From Gammaproteobacteria bacterium (lineage in GTDB: Bacteria; Pseudomonadota; Gammaproteobacteria; Steroidobacterales; Rariloculaceae): DNA of 23,551 nt. Under the pieces are notes generated by a model. The model was not told the DNA's origin. It saw nothing but the letters and a program-made list of their open reading frames with translations, and made no database searches. The stretch covers positions 1 through 23,551 of the forward strand of contig SMWC01000108.1 of the NCBI GenBank assembly GCA_004357505.1, in the 5' to 3' direction. Positions 7,522-14,394 of this stretch are shown piece after piece. The translations under genes and the position numbers were made by a program. Within the stretch, counting starts at the first letter, position 1; the number at the start of each line of letters is the position of its first letter.

Positions 7522-8346
7522 TTATCCAAATAGGTGACGAAGTTTGTACAGCAATCCCGATCCAGCAGGGAACGCTTCCTTAACTCGAACCAGAATCACC
7601 GAGACATTGTCTCGGCCTCCATTATCGTTGGTAAGCCTGACCAATTGCTCCGCGATTGTATCAATATTATTGTCGAACGTGCTGATGGTCAGGTGTATGT
7701 CCTCGTCCTCGACCATATCCGGTAGCCCATCGGAGCACAGCAGGTAGTAGTCGCCTTTCTCCACGTCGACCTCTTGGATTTCTACTTCGACGTTAGATTC
7801 GACACCCAGGGCTCTTGTGACGTAGTTTCGGTTAGTCGCGCGTTGAGCCTCTTCCTCAGAATAGAATCCCCGGTCGACCAACTCCTGCAGCAGCGAATGG
7901 TCCATCGTGATCTGTTCGAAGTGGTTCGCTCGCATCCGGTAAAGTCTGGAGTCACCGACGTGGGCAATCGAGAGGCGATTGTCGTAGAACAGGCAAGCGA
8001 CTAGTGTTGTGCCCATACCCTCGCATTGCGGTTGGGACTTGGCTGTCTGATTGATAATCTTGTTGGCGCGAAGAACCGCGTCTCGAAGCACAATCGTCTG
8101 CCGCATATAACCGATGGCGGCTTCGACCTCGCCACGATCCTCTCGCTGGCAAGCCTCCCGGACCAGATCGAGGATAGTCTTAACGGCAATGCCGCTGGCA
8201 ACTTCGCCGGCATTGTAGCCACCCATACCGTCGGCCACCACCCACAAGCCGATATCGTGAATCGCGCCGATAGCGTCCTCATTATGGTCTCTGACTCTAC
8301 CGGTGTCCGTCACTTCCACGTGAGCGAGTTTCCCTTTCATACTCAT
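7522..8346 (-). CDS. PP2C-family Ser/Thr protein phosphatase
   Basis: This is a metal-dependent phosphatase of the bacterial Stp1/PrpC/PppA type, expected to remove phosphate placed by the neighbouring kinase. The 274 residues carry the metal-binding motifs: RDHNEDA at 19-25 (E23, D24), VVADGMGGYNAGEVAS at 36-51 (D39, G40), CEGMGTTLV near 108-115, HVGDSRLYR at 129-137, SDGLPDMV at 205-212 (D206) and GGRDNVSVILVRV at 243-255 (D246). No membrane segment is seen, so it is probably cytoplasmic. Two in-frame ATGs lie two codons apart at the start (8346 and 8340); the outer one is chosen, and the difference is only two residues. It lies 25 bases after the kinase stop and 14 bases before the FHA gene, pointing to one transcript. 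Confidence 0.95.
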   Translation of the reverse strand: MSMKGKLAHVEVTDTGRVRDHNEDAIGAIHDIGLWVVADGMGGYNAGEVASGIAVKTILDLVREACQREDRGEVEAAIGYMRQTIVLRDAVLRANKIINQTAKSQPQCEGMGTTLVACLFYDNRLSIAHVGDSRLYRMRANHFEQITMDHSLLQELVDRGFYSEEEAQRATNRNYVTRALGVESNVEVEIQEVDVEKGDYYLLCSDGLPDMVEDEDIHLTISTFDNNIDTIAEQLVRLTNDNGGRDNVSVILVRVKEAFPAGSGLLYKLRHLFG

Positions 8347-8371
8347 CTCAGATCACTACTTCCGGTGAGCG

Positions 8372-10489
8372 CTAGGCTGCCTGAACCACGACTTCGCGGA
8401 GGAGCGCATGAGCCATTTCGGCACCGGATGCGAAACGGTCCGACGAGTCTTTTGCCAGCGCCATGTCCATCACGGCGTTTAGGCGTTCGGGGAGATCATT
8501 CCGGATTACCGTGACCGGTTGGTGGGGTTTGCTCACGATCGAGAACATCAGCTCGGTCATGGAGGTTCCGCGGAACGGCAGCTGGCCAGTCAGTAATTGG
8601 TACAGACTAACCCCCAGCGAGAATAAGTCAGTTTGCCCGTTCACCTTTTTCCCTTCCAATTGCTCGGGGGACATGAATGACGGTGTCCCAAGTACGATTC
8701 CGGTTCGAGTGCGACTGACATCCATCACTCTCGCGATGCCAAAATCGGTCAGTTTCAATGAGTCCGTGGCCGAATCATACATAATATTGGAGGGCTTGAT
8801 ATCCCTGTGCACGACGTTTTGGCGATGGGCATAGTCGAGCGCTTTGGCCGCACGCGCCAATAGTTCGCAGATCGTGGCGACCGGAAGGAGCCGATCGGTT
8901 GTCGTGTAATCGCTCAGATGTCCGCCTCGCAGCAGCTCCATGGCGATGTAAGCCACATTCTTCTCCTCCCCAGCATCGAATATGGTGACGATATTAGGGT
9001 GACTCAAGCGCCCGGCAATCTTGGCCTCACGTAAAAAGCGGTCGCGTACTTCGTCGATATTCTCCACTTCGAATTCTTTGGCGAGATCGATAGTCTTGAG
9101 CGCGACCATACGATTTAGTTTGGGGTCGCGGCCGAGGTAAACGATGCCCATCGCGCCCCGGCCAATTTTTTTCATCAAGTGATAGCGGCCCAGCGACGGT
9201 AGAGTTTCTGCGTGACCGGGTGGTGTCTCGATGTCATTGCTGGTGGGTTTCAGTCGATCAGCGACATCTCGATATAACGGGTCAATCTTGGCGATGCGGT
9301 GAAAGATATCCGACGCCATGCTCCGTTCTCCCCGCAGGGCCAACGTGCGGCCGAGATCGTAGAGCTCAGAAACCTGCCCGGGATCGGGCGGCAGTTGTTG
9401 ATAGAGGCGCCAGGCGTCGACACCGGAACCTCTTGCTACCAGCCGCCTGGCCTCTTGAAGCCGCGACTCCAGGCCAGACTTTCGCCCGACCTGCGAGCGG
9501 CGTTTTCCGGTCCATGCGCCGTAGCCGCCGCCCAGCAGTGCCAGTAACACTGGTCCCGCGGTCGGATACCAGAGTCCTCCCATGATAAAGGCGCCCGCGC
9601 TACCGGCCAGTAGAACCCCGACTCCGAGTACGGGAATCGTTGTATTCCAGACTGGACTGAGCTGAAGGGCGCCGACGGCCAACAGCATTAAGATCGTAAG
9701 CCCCCAGACCAACGCGCGACTCCCGCTCCCGTAAGTTATTGCGCTGTCCAGCCAGTAACCAGCGAACTCCTGAGCCAGCAGTTCCTGAGTGGTCAAGGTG
9801 CCGACCGGGGTCAGGTGATGTTCGCCGGTACTTTGGCCCACAATCACGATCTTGCGCTCAAGACTGGTGGGAGCTTCGAGGACTTGAGAGGGCGTAAGCT
9901 GTTGAAATGACGTTGGATCGAAGTAGCGTAGCCAGCGGCGTCCCTCACCATCGACGCCGGCCAATTCGCTATAAGCGATGACGTCGTGAGCCAGGAGAAC
10001 GGGTTGGTCCGGGTATTGCAGCGCGATACTCGCGGCAAACGCCAGCGACGGCAGGGGTGGATTATTACCCATCAACGGGCGTTCATGACGAATGACTCCG
10101 TCGAGGTCCTGCTGTGGCCATAGGTAGCCGCCCCGCGTCCACTCGGTATCACGTAGCAGTTGGGAGTCTGCGGTCGCGATCGCGATAGGTCCCAATGCTC
10201 CCGTTTTGTCGCCGTCCGCCGGCGCGGATACGAGCGTACTGACTAGCAGCCGTGCACCCTGCTCCTGGGCGATGCGGGCCAATGTCGGATACCAGGTCGG
10301 CTCGTCCAGGTTGACGATGATGATGTCACTGGGTGCGATCGGGGGCGTGGTTCGAGACCACGCGTCGAAGATAATACCGTCCACGCGCTGCAGAAGCTCC
10401 AGCGGCGGCAGGCTTAGTGCTCCAATGGCGAGCAGGCCGAGCAACAAAGTCTTGGCCAGGGGTGGATCGGTTTTTGCGTCGCTGCCCAT
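8372..10489 (-). CDS. CHASE2-domain membrane Ser/Thr protein kinase
   Basis: This 705-residue receptor-like kinase has its sensor in front. One N-terminal membrane segment (about 13-33) is followed by a CHASE2 sensor domain (about 34-250), including RWLRYF near 185 and KIVIVGQS near 213, likely periplasmic. Three membrane helices follow (about 258-278, 284-304, 308-327), then a TPR-like cytoplasmic linker (about 340-412). The Hanks-type kinase domain (about 435-700) has glycine loop IGRGAMGIVYLG (442-453), ATP lysine K465 in VALK, catalytic HRDIKPSN (561-568, D563), DFG (582-584) and GTPSFMSPEQ (601-610). All catalytic residues are intact. Thr594, 596 and 602 in the activation segment could be autophosphorylated. 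AGGACAG lies just before the ATG. It heads the operon with the phosphatase and FHA genes and is divergent from radA. The ligand of CHASE2 is unknown. Confidence 0.94.
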   Translation of the reverse strand: MGSDAKTDPPLAKTLLLGLLAIGALSLPPLELLQRVDGIIFDAWSRTTPPIAPSDIIIVNLDEPTWYPTLARIAQEQGARLLVSTLVSAPADGDKTGALGPIAIATADSQLLRDTEWTRGGYLWPQQDLDGVIRHERPLMGNNPPLPSLAFAASIALQYPDQPVLLAHDVIAYSELAGVDGEGRRWLRYFDPTSFQQLTPSQVLEAPTSLERKIVIVGQSTGEHHLTPVGTLTTQELLAQEFAGYWLDSAITYGSGSRALVWGLTILMLLAVGALQLSPVWNTTIPVLGVGVLLAGSAGAFIMGGLWYPTAGPVLLALLGGGYGAWTGKRRSQVGRKSGLESRLQEARRLVARGSGVDAWRLYQQLPPDPGQVSELYDLGRTLALRGERSMASDIFHRIAKIDPLYRDVADRLKPTSNDIETPPGHAETLPSLGRYHLMKKIGRGAMGIVYLGRDPKLNRMVALKTIDLAKEFEVENIDEVRDRFLREAKIAGRLSHPNIVTIFDAGEEKNVAYIAMELLRGGHLSDYTTTDRLLPVATICELLARAAKALDYAHRQNVVHRDIKPSNIMYDSATDSLKLTDFGIARVMDVSRTRTGIVLGTPSFMSPEQLEGKKVNGQTDLFSLGVSLYQLLTGQLPFRGTSMTELMFSIVSKPHQPVTVIRNDLPERLNAVMDMALAKDSSDRFASGAEMAHALLREVVVQAA

Positions 10490-10572
10490 AATCTGTCCTG
10501 CAGAGACGGAAAGTATGCCAGTTTCCTCTAGTGGCTCCTGTGACCTAGACCCGCTTTCACCGCGAGAATCCG

Positions 10573-10599
10573 GCCCGTTTCCGCAGCTTGCGAACGGGC
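10573..10599 (+). repeat. Strong hairpin between the kinase operon and radA
   Basis: GCCCGTT (10573-10579) is perfectly complementary to AACGGGC (10593-10599). Inside, CGC (10582-10584) pairs with GCG (10590-10592) around the loop AGCTT, leaving two bulged bases. No T-run follows on either side, and the genes diverge here, so it is more likely an operator or leader structure than a terminator. Function is not shown. Confidence 0.4.
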
Positions 10600-10614
10600 T
10601 GACACTTCGGCAGA

Positions 10615-10629
10615 TGCTATCCTGAGGGC
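10615..10629 (+). promoter_or_regulatory. Candidate extended -10 element directly before radA
   Basis: TGCTATCCT at 10615-10623 fits the extended -10 form TGnTATnnT. Transcription starting about 7 bases downstream would begin at or next to the radA ATG (10630). The only Shine-Dalgarno-like bases, GAGGG at 10624-10628, are 1 base from the ATG, too close for normal use. No well-spaced -35 box was found. This would fit a leaderless radA message, but is unproven. Confidence 0.3.
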
Positions 10630-11985
10630 ATGGCCACCACGAAGCGGATCTATACCTGTGAAGGCTGCGGTGCCCAACATCTCAAGTGGCAGGGGCGATG
10701 TCCGGACTGCGGCGCTTGGAACGCGCTATCAGAGGGCCGAGATATCGGCCGCGGGAAGCGGGTCAGGAGCGCTAAAGGAGAAAAATCATCCTTGACTCGT
10801 CTCGACCAGCTGGATTTGACCGGTGTCGAACGGATCGGTAGCGGCCTAGCTGAATTAGATCGCGTTCTGGGCGGCGGTTTCGTCCCGGGATCTGTGGTGT
10901 TGATCGGTGGTGATCCGGGAATTGGTAAGTCAACTCTGCTCCTGAGCGTGGTCGCAAGCGTCAGTGTGACACGACGCGCCTGCTACGTGACGGGCGAAGA
11001 ATCTCTGGATCAGATCGGCCTGCGAGCCGAGCGCCTGGCGGTTAGCCGGATGTCGGTGGATCTACTTGCCGAAACGAGTGTTGAGTCGATCATTGGCCAG
11101 CTCGAAGCAGAGCCGCCGAGCGTACTGGTCATCGATTCCATTCAAGCTTTATTCAGTGAGCAGTTGGAGTCGGCGCCGGGCTCCGTCAGCCAGCTTCGTG
11201 AGTGTGCAGCCCAACTCGTGCACTTCGCGAAAACCCGTGCCGTCGTCACCGTACTCGTGGGCCATGTGACGAAGGAAGGTACGCTGGCCGGCCCCCGAGT
11301 CCTTGAGCACATGGTGGATACGGTATTGTATTTTCAGAGTGATCTCGGCAGCCGGTTTCGCGTCATCAGGGCCGTGAAAAATCGTTTTGGCGCGACTAAC
11401 GAGCTGGGTTTCTTCATGATGACCGCGCAGGGATTCAAGGAAGTCAAAAATCCGTCGGCGATCTTCCTCGCTCGTCGCGCGACACCGGTACCCGGCAGTA
11501 TTACGCTCGTCACGCATGAGAGTACCCGGCCGCTGCTCGTCGAAGTCCAGGCATTAGTCGATCAGAACGCAGGCACGCACCCTCGACGCGTGGCGCAAGG
11601 CGTGGATTCGCATCGGTTGGACTTACTGTTGGCTGTGTTGCATCGCCACTGTGGAGTTGCGATAGGCGAGAGCGATGTTTTTGCCAATGTAGTCGGCGGA
11701 CTGAAGATTGCCGAGACAGCCGCAGATTTGCCCGTGACGCTGGCATTGCTGTCAAGCTTTCGCGAACAAGCGCTACCGGGAGATCTAGTCGCTTTCGGCG
11801 AGATCGGCCTGACCGGGGAGGTCAGGCCTGTTCCGTATGGCGAGGAACGGTTGGCTGAGGTTCGGAAGCACGGCTTCAAGCGGGCGCTGATTCCGCGCGC
11901 CAACCGGCCGCAAACGTCTATCGAAGGTCTGGAGGTTGTTGCCGTCGAGCGATTGAGCCAGGCACTCGACGCGGTATTTACCTAA
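10630..11985 (+). CDS. radA: DNA repair protein RadA (Sms)
   Basis: RadA is a RecA-like ATPase that promotes branch migration during recombinational repair. The 451 residues match the family. A four-cysteine zinc finger (C10, C13, C24, C27 in CEGCG and CPDCG) comes first. The ATPase core has Walker A GGDPGIGKST (93-102), TGEES (121-125), Walker B VLVIDSIQALFS (165-176) and the RadA-specific KNRFG motif (250-254). A Lon-protease-like domain covers about 275-451, without catalytic function in this family. The ATG start is fixed by the zinc finger and by an in-frame stop at 10600. The stop lies 8 bases from the stop of the convergent CorB-like gene. E. coli radA lies next to serB; here it neighbours the kinase module. 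Confidence 0.98.
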   Translation: MATTKRIYTCEGCGAQHLKWQGRCPDCGAWNALSEGRDIGRGKRVRSAKGEKSSLTRLDQLDLTGVERIGSGLAELDRVLGGGFVPGSVVLIGGDPGIGKSTLLLSVVASVSVTRRACYVTGEESLDQIGLRAERLAVSRMSVDLLAETSVESIIGQLEAEPPSVLVIDSIQALFSEQLESAPGSVSQLRECAAQLVHFAKTRAVVTVLVGHVTKEGTLAGPRVLEHMVDTVLYFQSDLGSRFRVIRAVKNRFGATNELGFFMMTAQGFKEVKNPSAIFLARRATPVPGSITLVTHESTRPLLVEVQALVDQNAGTHPRRVAQGVDSHRLDLLLAVLHRHCGVAIGESDVFANVVGGLKIAETAADLPVTLALLSSFREQALPGDLVAFGEIGLTGEVRPVPYGEERLAEVRKHGFKRALIPRANRPQTSIEGLEVVAVERLSQALDAVFT

Positions 11986-11993
11986 GGCTGCGC

Positions 11994-13271
11994 CTACTGC
12001 GGCTCGCGGTTGTTCTCGGGCATGGACACGCGGACCTTCTTGATCGCGTGTTCTGTCGTATCGAGTATCTCGATCGGGTAGCGGGCCACTGTCAGTCCGG
12101 CGCCTGATTCGGGTATCGTCTCCAATTGCTCGACGATGAGGCCGTTCAGCGTCTTCGGACCGTCCGTAGGTAAATTCCAGTTCATCAGTCGGTTTAGTTG
12201 ACGAATGTTCGAGCTGGCATCGACGACGAAGCTGCCGTCGCTCTCGCGAAGGATTTCCGGTTCATCAGATCCTGGATCCGCACTGAATTCTCCGACGATT
12301 TCGCGCACGATGTCCTCTGTGGTGATCAAGCCCTGAACGTCGCCGTACTCGTCGACGACCAACGCCACGCGATGCTTAAGTCGCTGAAAGTTAGCAAGTT
12401 GCTTGTTGAGGGATGTACCCTCGGGCACGAAATACGGTTCGCGAACTTTTGCCATCAGTACGCTTTTGGTCAATGTGCCTTGAGCGAGCTCACCGTGTAG
12501 GTCTCTTACCCGCACGATACCGACGATCTCATCAATGTCATCGCCGTAAACCGGTAGGCGGCTGAAGTGGCTGTCTTGAATCAGCGCTAGATTCTCCTCC
12601 CAAACTTCGTCGAGGTCGATGCCCACGATCTCCTGCCGCGACACCATGACGTCATCTACGGTGACCTCCTCCAGATCGAGAATGTTTAACAACATTCGCT
12701 GGTGCCGTGCCGGGATTAGCGCGCTTGCTTCCGCTACTACCGTTCGCAGCTCTGCAGTACTTAACGCGTGACCACTGTCGCGGTCCGCAGTAATACCGAA
12801 TAAACGCAATAAACCATTGGCCAGCAGGTTGATGAGCCACACTAACGGGTAGGCTAGCTTCATCAACGGGTAATAGATCAGAGCAGCCGGAAGCGCGAGT
12901 TTGGACGGGTTCCTGGCGGCGACGGTCTTTGGTGCGACCTCGGCGAATATGAGTACGACAAACGTCAGTATCAGCATTCCCGCGAAGATCGCAGCTTCGC
13001 CTCCGATCCTGATGGAAATTACGGTGACAAGCGCAGCGGCAGCGAGATTGGAGGCGTTATTGCCGAGAAGAATGAGGCCGATCAGTCGATCGGGATGTTG
13101 GAGGAGGCTCTCCGTCAGCCGGGCAGACCGCAGGCCAGACTTCGCCCGATGCCTCAGCCGGTAGCGGTTGATGCGCATGAGGGCGGTTTCCGTGCTAGAG
13201 AAGAACGCCGAGAGAAAGAGCAGAACGATGAGTAGGGAGAATAAAAACCCTAGGGGAACGTCGTCACTCAA
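11994..13271 (-). CDS. CNNM/CorB-type CBS-domain membrane protein (YfjD-like)
   Basis: This 425-residue protein has the HlyC/CorC/CorB architecture: a DUF21 (CNNM) membrane domain at about 1-165, two CBS domains at about 205-262 and 275-330, and a C-terminal CorC_HlyC domain at about 345-418. The membrane domain has the hallmark SSTETALMRINRYRLRH (25-41) and IFAEVAPKT (108-116). CNNM/CorB proteins are implicated in Mg2+ transport, with CBS domains sensing nucleotide-Mg. Translation starts at TTG, supported by AGGAGGG (complement of 13281-13287) 9 bases upstream. It points away from the rpsP operon and converges with radA. Ion specificity cannot be read from the sequence. Confidence 0.94.
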   Translation of the reverse strand: MSDDVPLGFLFSLLIVLLFLSAFFSSTETALMRINRYRLRHRAKSGLRSARLTESLLQHPDRLIGLILLGNNASNLAAAALVTVISIRIGGEAAIFAGMLILTFVVLIFAEVAPKTVAARNPSKLALPAALIYYPLMKLAYPLVWLINLLANGLLRLFGITADRDSGHALSTAELRTVVAEASALIPARHQRMLLNILDLEEVTVDDVMVSRQEIVGIDLDEVWEENLALIQDSHFSRLPVYGDDIDEIVGIVRVRDLHGELAQGTLTKSVLMAKVREPYFVPEGTSLNKQLANFQRLKHRVALVVDEYGDVQGLITTEDIVREIVGEFSADPGSDEPEILRESDGSFVVDASSNIRQLNRLMNWNLPTDGPKTLNGLIVEQLETIPESGAGLTVARYPIEILDTTEHAIKKVRVSMPENNREPQ

Positions 13272-13302
13272 GTACGTTGACCCTCCTGTGGCCGAACATG
13301 CC

Positions 13303-13335
13303 TATAGAGTGGACGAACGCAAGAGCGAGTGTCAA
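13303..13335 (-). promoter_or_regulatory. Possible promoter for the CorB-like gene
   Basis: Reading the minus strand, a perfect -35 box TTGACA (13335 to 13330) is followed by TCTATA (13308 to 13303). The 21-base spacing is longer than ideal and the -10 match is only three of six, so the call is weak. It is the best match upstream of that gene. Confidence 0.28.
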
Positions 13336-13393
13336 GGATCCGGTGAGACGTTCTGATAACTAAAGGATTTTCCACGGGTTATCCTGGCATGCG

Positions 13394-13450
13394 CCGGTTG
13401 CTGTGTGCCCGACAAGTCGGCTGTGGCGTGGGTAACCGGACAGGGCACAG
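13394..13450 (+). repeat. Nested inverted repeats, possible RNA structure or operator
   Basis: CCGGTT (13394-13399) pairs with AACCGG (13434-13439), enclosing CCGAC (13409-13413) and GTCGG (13416-13420). A competing pairing joins CTGTGTGCCC (13401-13410) to GGGCACAG (13443-13450) with two bulged bases. Several overlapping complementarities in 60 bases suggest a structured RNA or a protein site, but no known family was recognised. Confidence 0.35.
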
Positions 13451-13501
13451 CGCCGAGGACGAATTTTTCAGGGTCACGGCTGTTCTTAGGCCCGATCGGC
13501 C

Positions 13502-13529
13502 TTCACTTCTTTGGCAAATACGGTAAGAT
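13502..13529 (+). promoter_or_regulatory. Candidate promoter for the rpsP operon
   Basis: TTCACT (13502-13507) and TAAGAT (13524-13529) lie 16 bases apart. The -10 matches five of six consensus bases and the -35 four of six. A leader of about 55 bases before rpsP would result. The hairpin at 13488-13502 touches the -35 box and could act as an operator. Confidence 0.4.
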
Positions 13530-13590
13530 TCGCGCCTCATCGGGCGGTTATCCTGGTTTTTTCGGTCAATTTATCAACAGGTTTTGAGCT

Positions 13591-13845
13591 ATGGTCAGTA
13601 TCCGATTGTCTCGGGGCGGTGCGAAAAAGCGGCCTTTCTATCACATCGTCGTGACGGACAGCCGTAACCGTCGCGACGGCCGATATATCGAGCGCCTGGG
13701 TTATTTCAATCCGATCGCTCGAGGTGGCGAGCGCAAGCTGAAGGTCAACCTGGAACGTGCCGACTACTGGCTCTCCCACGGTGCACAGTTATCCGACCGC
13801 GTTGCTAAGTTGATGAAGCAGGCCCGGGGCAGCGAGGCTTCTTAG
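13591..13845 (+). CDS. rpsP: 30S ribosomal protein S16
   Basis: S16 stabilises the 5' domain of 16S rRNA during 30S assembly. The 84 residues contain the family start MVSIRLSRGGAKKRPFYHIV, then SRNRRDGRYIERLGYFNP (24-41), then the ERADYWLSHGAQLSDRVAKL segment (55-74). Length and sequence agree with the bacterial family (82-90 residues). It is the first gene of the rpsP-rimM-trmD-rplS operon. In many related genomes ffh lies just upstream; here the CorB-like gene takes that place and is divergent. Confidence 0.98.
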   Translation: MVSIRLSRGGAKKRPFYHIVVTDSRNRRDGRYIERLGYFNPIARGGERKLKVNLERADYWLSHGAQLSDRVAKLMKQARGSEAS

Positions 13846-13863
13846 CTCGGGCTTTGCCCGGGC
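13845..13863 (+). promoter_or_regulatory. Hairpin between rpsP and rimM
   Basis: GCTCGGGC (13845-13852) pairs with GCCCGGGC (13856-13863) around the loop TTT, eight pairs with one G-U. It starts on the last base of the rpsP stop and ends 9 bases before the rimM GTG. No T-run follows. It sits where a ribosome would bind for rimM; in E. coli, rimM and trmD are translated far less than rpsP and rplS, and structure at this point is part of that control. Structure is seen; the role is inferred. Confidence 0.5.
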
Positions 13864-13872
13864 GAATCCGCA

Positions 13873-14385
13873 GTGAGCGGGGCGCCGCGTAAGCTTGTAA
13901 CTCTCGGCCGGGTTAACGGTCTGCTCGGCGTCAAGGGTTGGCTCAAAATTTATTCATATACCGATCCTCGGGACAGTATCGTCGGCTTTTCGACGTGGGT
14001 TCTGCGCACCGGCGACGATGAACAGACGGTCGAGCTTGAGGACGGCCGAAAGCACGGCCGTACCGTGGTGGTGAAGCTCAAGGCGATCGACGACCGGAAC
14101 CAGGCGGAAGCGCTGGTAGGGGCTGACATTGCTGTCGAACGTGACGCGCTGGCACCTTGTGACCCCGGGGAGTATTACTGGACGGACCTCGAGGGTTCAA
14201 CCGTGGTCACGGCTCAGGGTGAATCGCTCGGGCGGTTAGACCACTTGTTCGAGACCGGCGGCCACGATGTCATGGTCGTCATAGGGGATCGCCGACGGCT
14301 GATCCCGTTCGTCCAGGAGAAGGTCGTGCGGGAAGTTAGGCTGGAGCAACACATTATTGTCGTCGACTGGGATCCGACTTTCTAG
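13873..14385 (+). CDS. rimM: 16S rRNA processing protein RimM
   Basis: RimM binds S19 and the 30S head and is needed for efficient 16S rRNA maturation. The 170-residue protein has the RimM N-terminal barrel at about 8-90, including GRVNGLLGVKGWLKIYS (12-28) and VVKLKAIDDRNQAEAL (67-82 region). The PRC-barrel domain is at about 97-168, with GEYYWTDLEG (99-108), ETGGHDVMVV (127-136) and the family ending VDWDPTF. The start is a GTG with no recognisable Shine-Dalgarno sequence and a stable hairpin just upstream, consistent with deliberately low translation. trmD follows after 9 bases. Confidence 0.97.
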   Translation: MSGAPRKLVTLGRVNGLLGVKGWLKIYSYTDPRDSIVGFSTWVLRTGDDEQTVELEDGRKHGRTVVVKLKAIDDRNQAEALVGADIAVERDALAPCDPGEYYWTDLEGSTVVTAQGESLGRLDHLFETGGHDVMVVIGDRRRLIPFVQEKVVREVRLEQHIIVVDWDPTF

Positions 14386-14394
14386 GGGTGGCGA

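Larger units (their letters stand above)
13377..13556 (+). repeat. 11-bp direct repeat, two copies
   Basis: GGTTATCCTGG occurs at 13377-13387 and again at 13546-13556, both in the same orientation and both inside the intergenic region before rpsP, 169 bp apart. They could be binding sites for a regulator, or a short chance repeat. Confidence 0.4.
13272..13590. other. 319-bp intergenic region with repeats and promoters
   Basis: No credible coding sequence was found. The region holds the ribosome-binding site of the CorB-like gene (13281-13287), a perfect TTGACA on the minus strand (13330-13335), two copies of an 11-bp direct repeat, a 12-bp palindrome CCGACaaGTCGG (13409-13420) nested inside the complementary pair CCGGTT (13394-13399) / AACCGG (13434-13439), and a hairpin AGGCC/GGCCT at 13488-13502 just before the likely rpsP promoter. 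No SRP RNA, 6S RNA, tmRNA or tRNA pattern was recognised. It is far longer than any other gap in the window. Confidence 0.8.

Noticed and set aside
8026..8514. 162-residue plus-strand open frame over the phosphatase and kinase genes
   Set aside because: It is antisense to two clearly conserved genes and shows no domain or ribosome-binding site.
13368..13579. DnaA-box-like sequences TTTTCCACG (13368-13376) and TTATCAACA (13571-13579)
   Set aside because: Each has a mismatch to the usual consensus, they are far apart, and no dnaA, dnaN or AT-rich unwinding region is nearby, so an origin is not supported.
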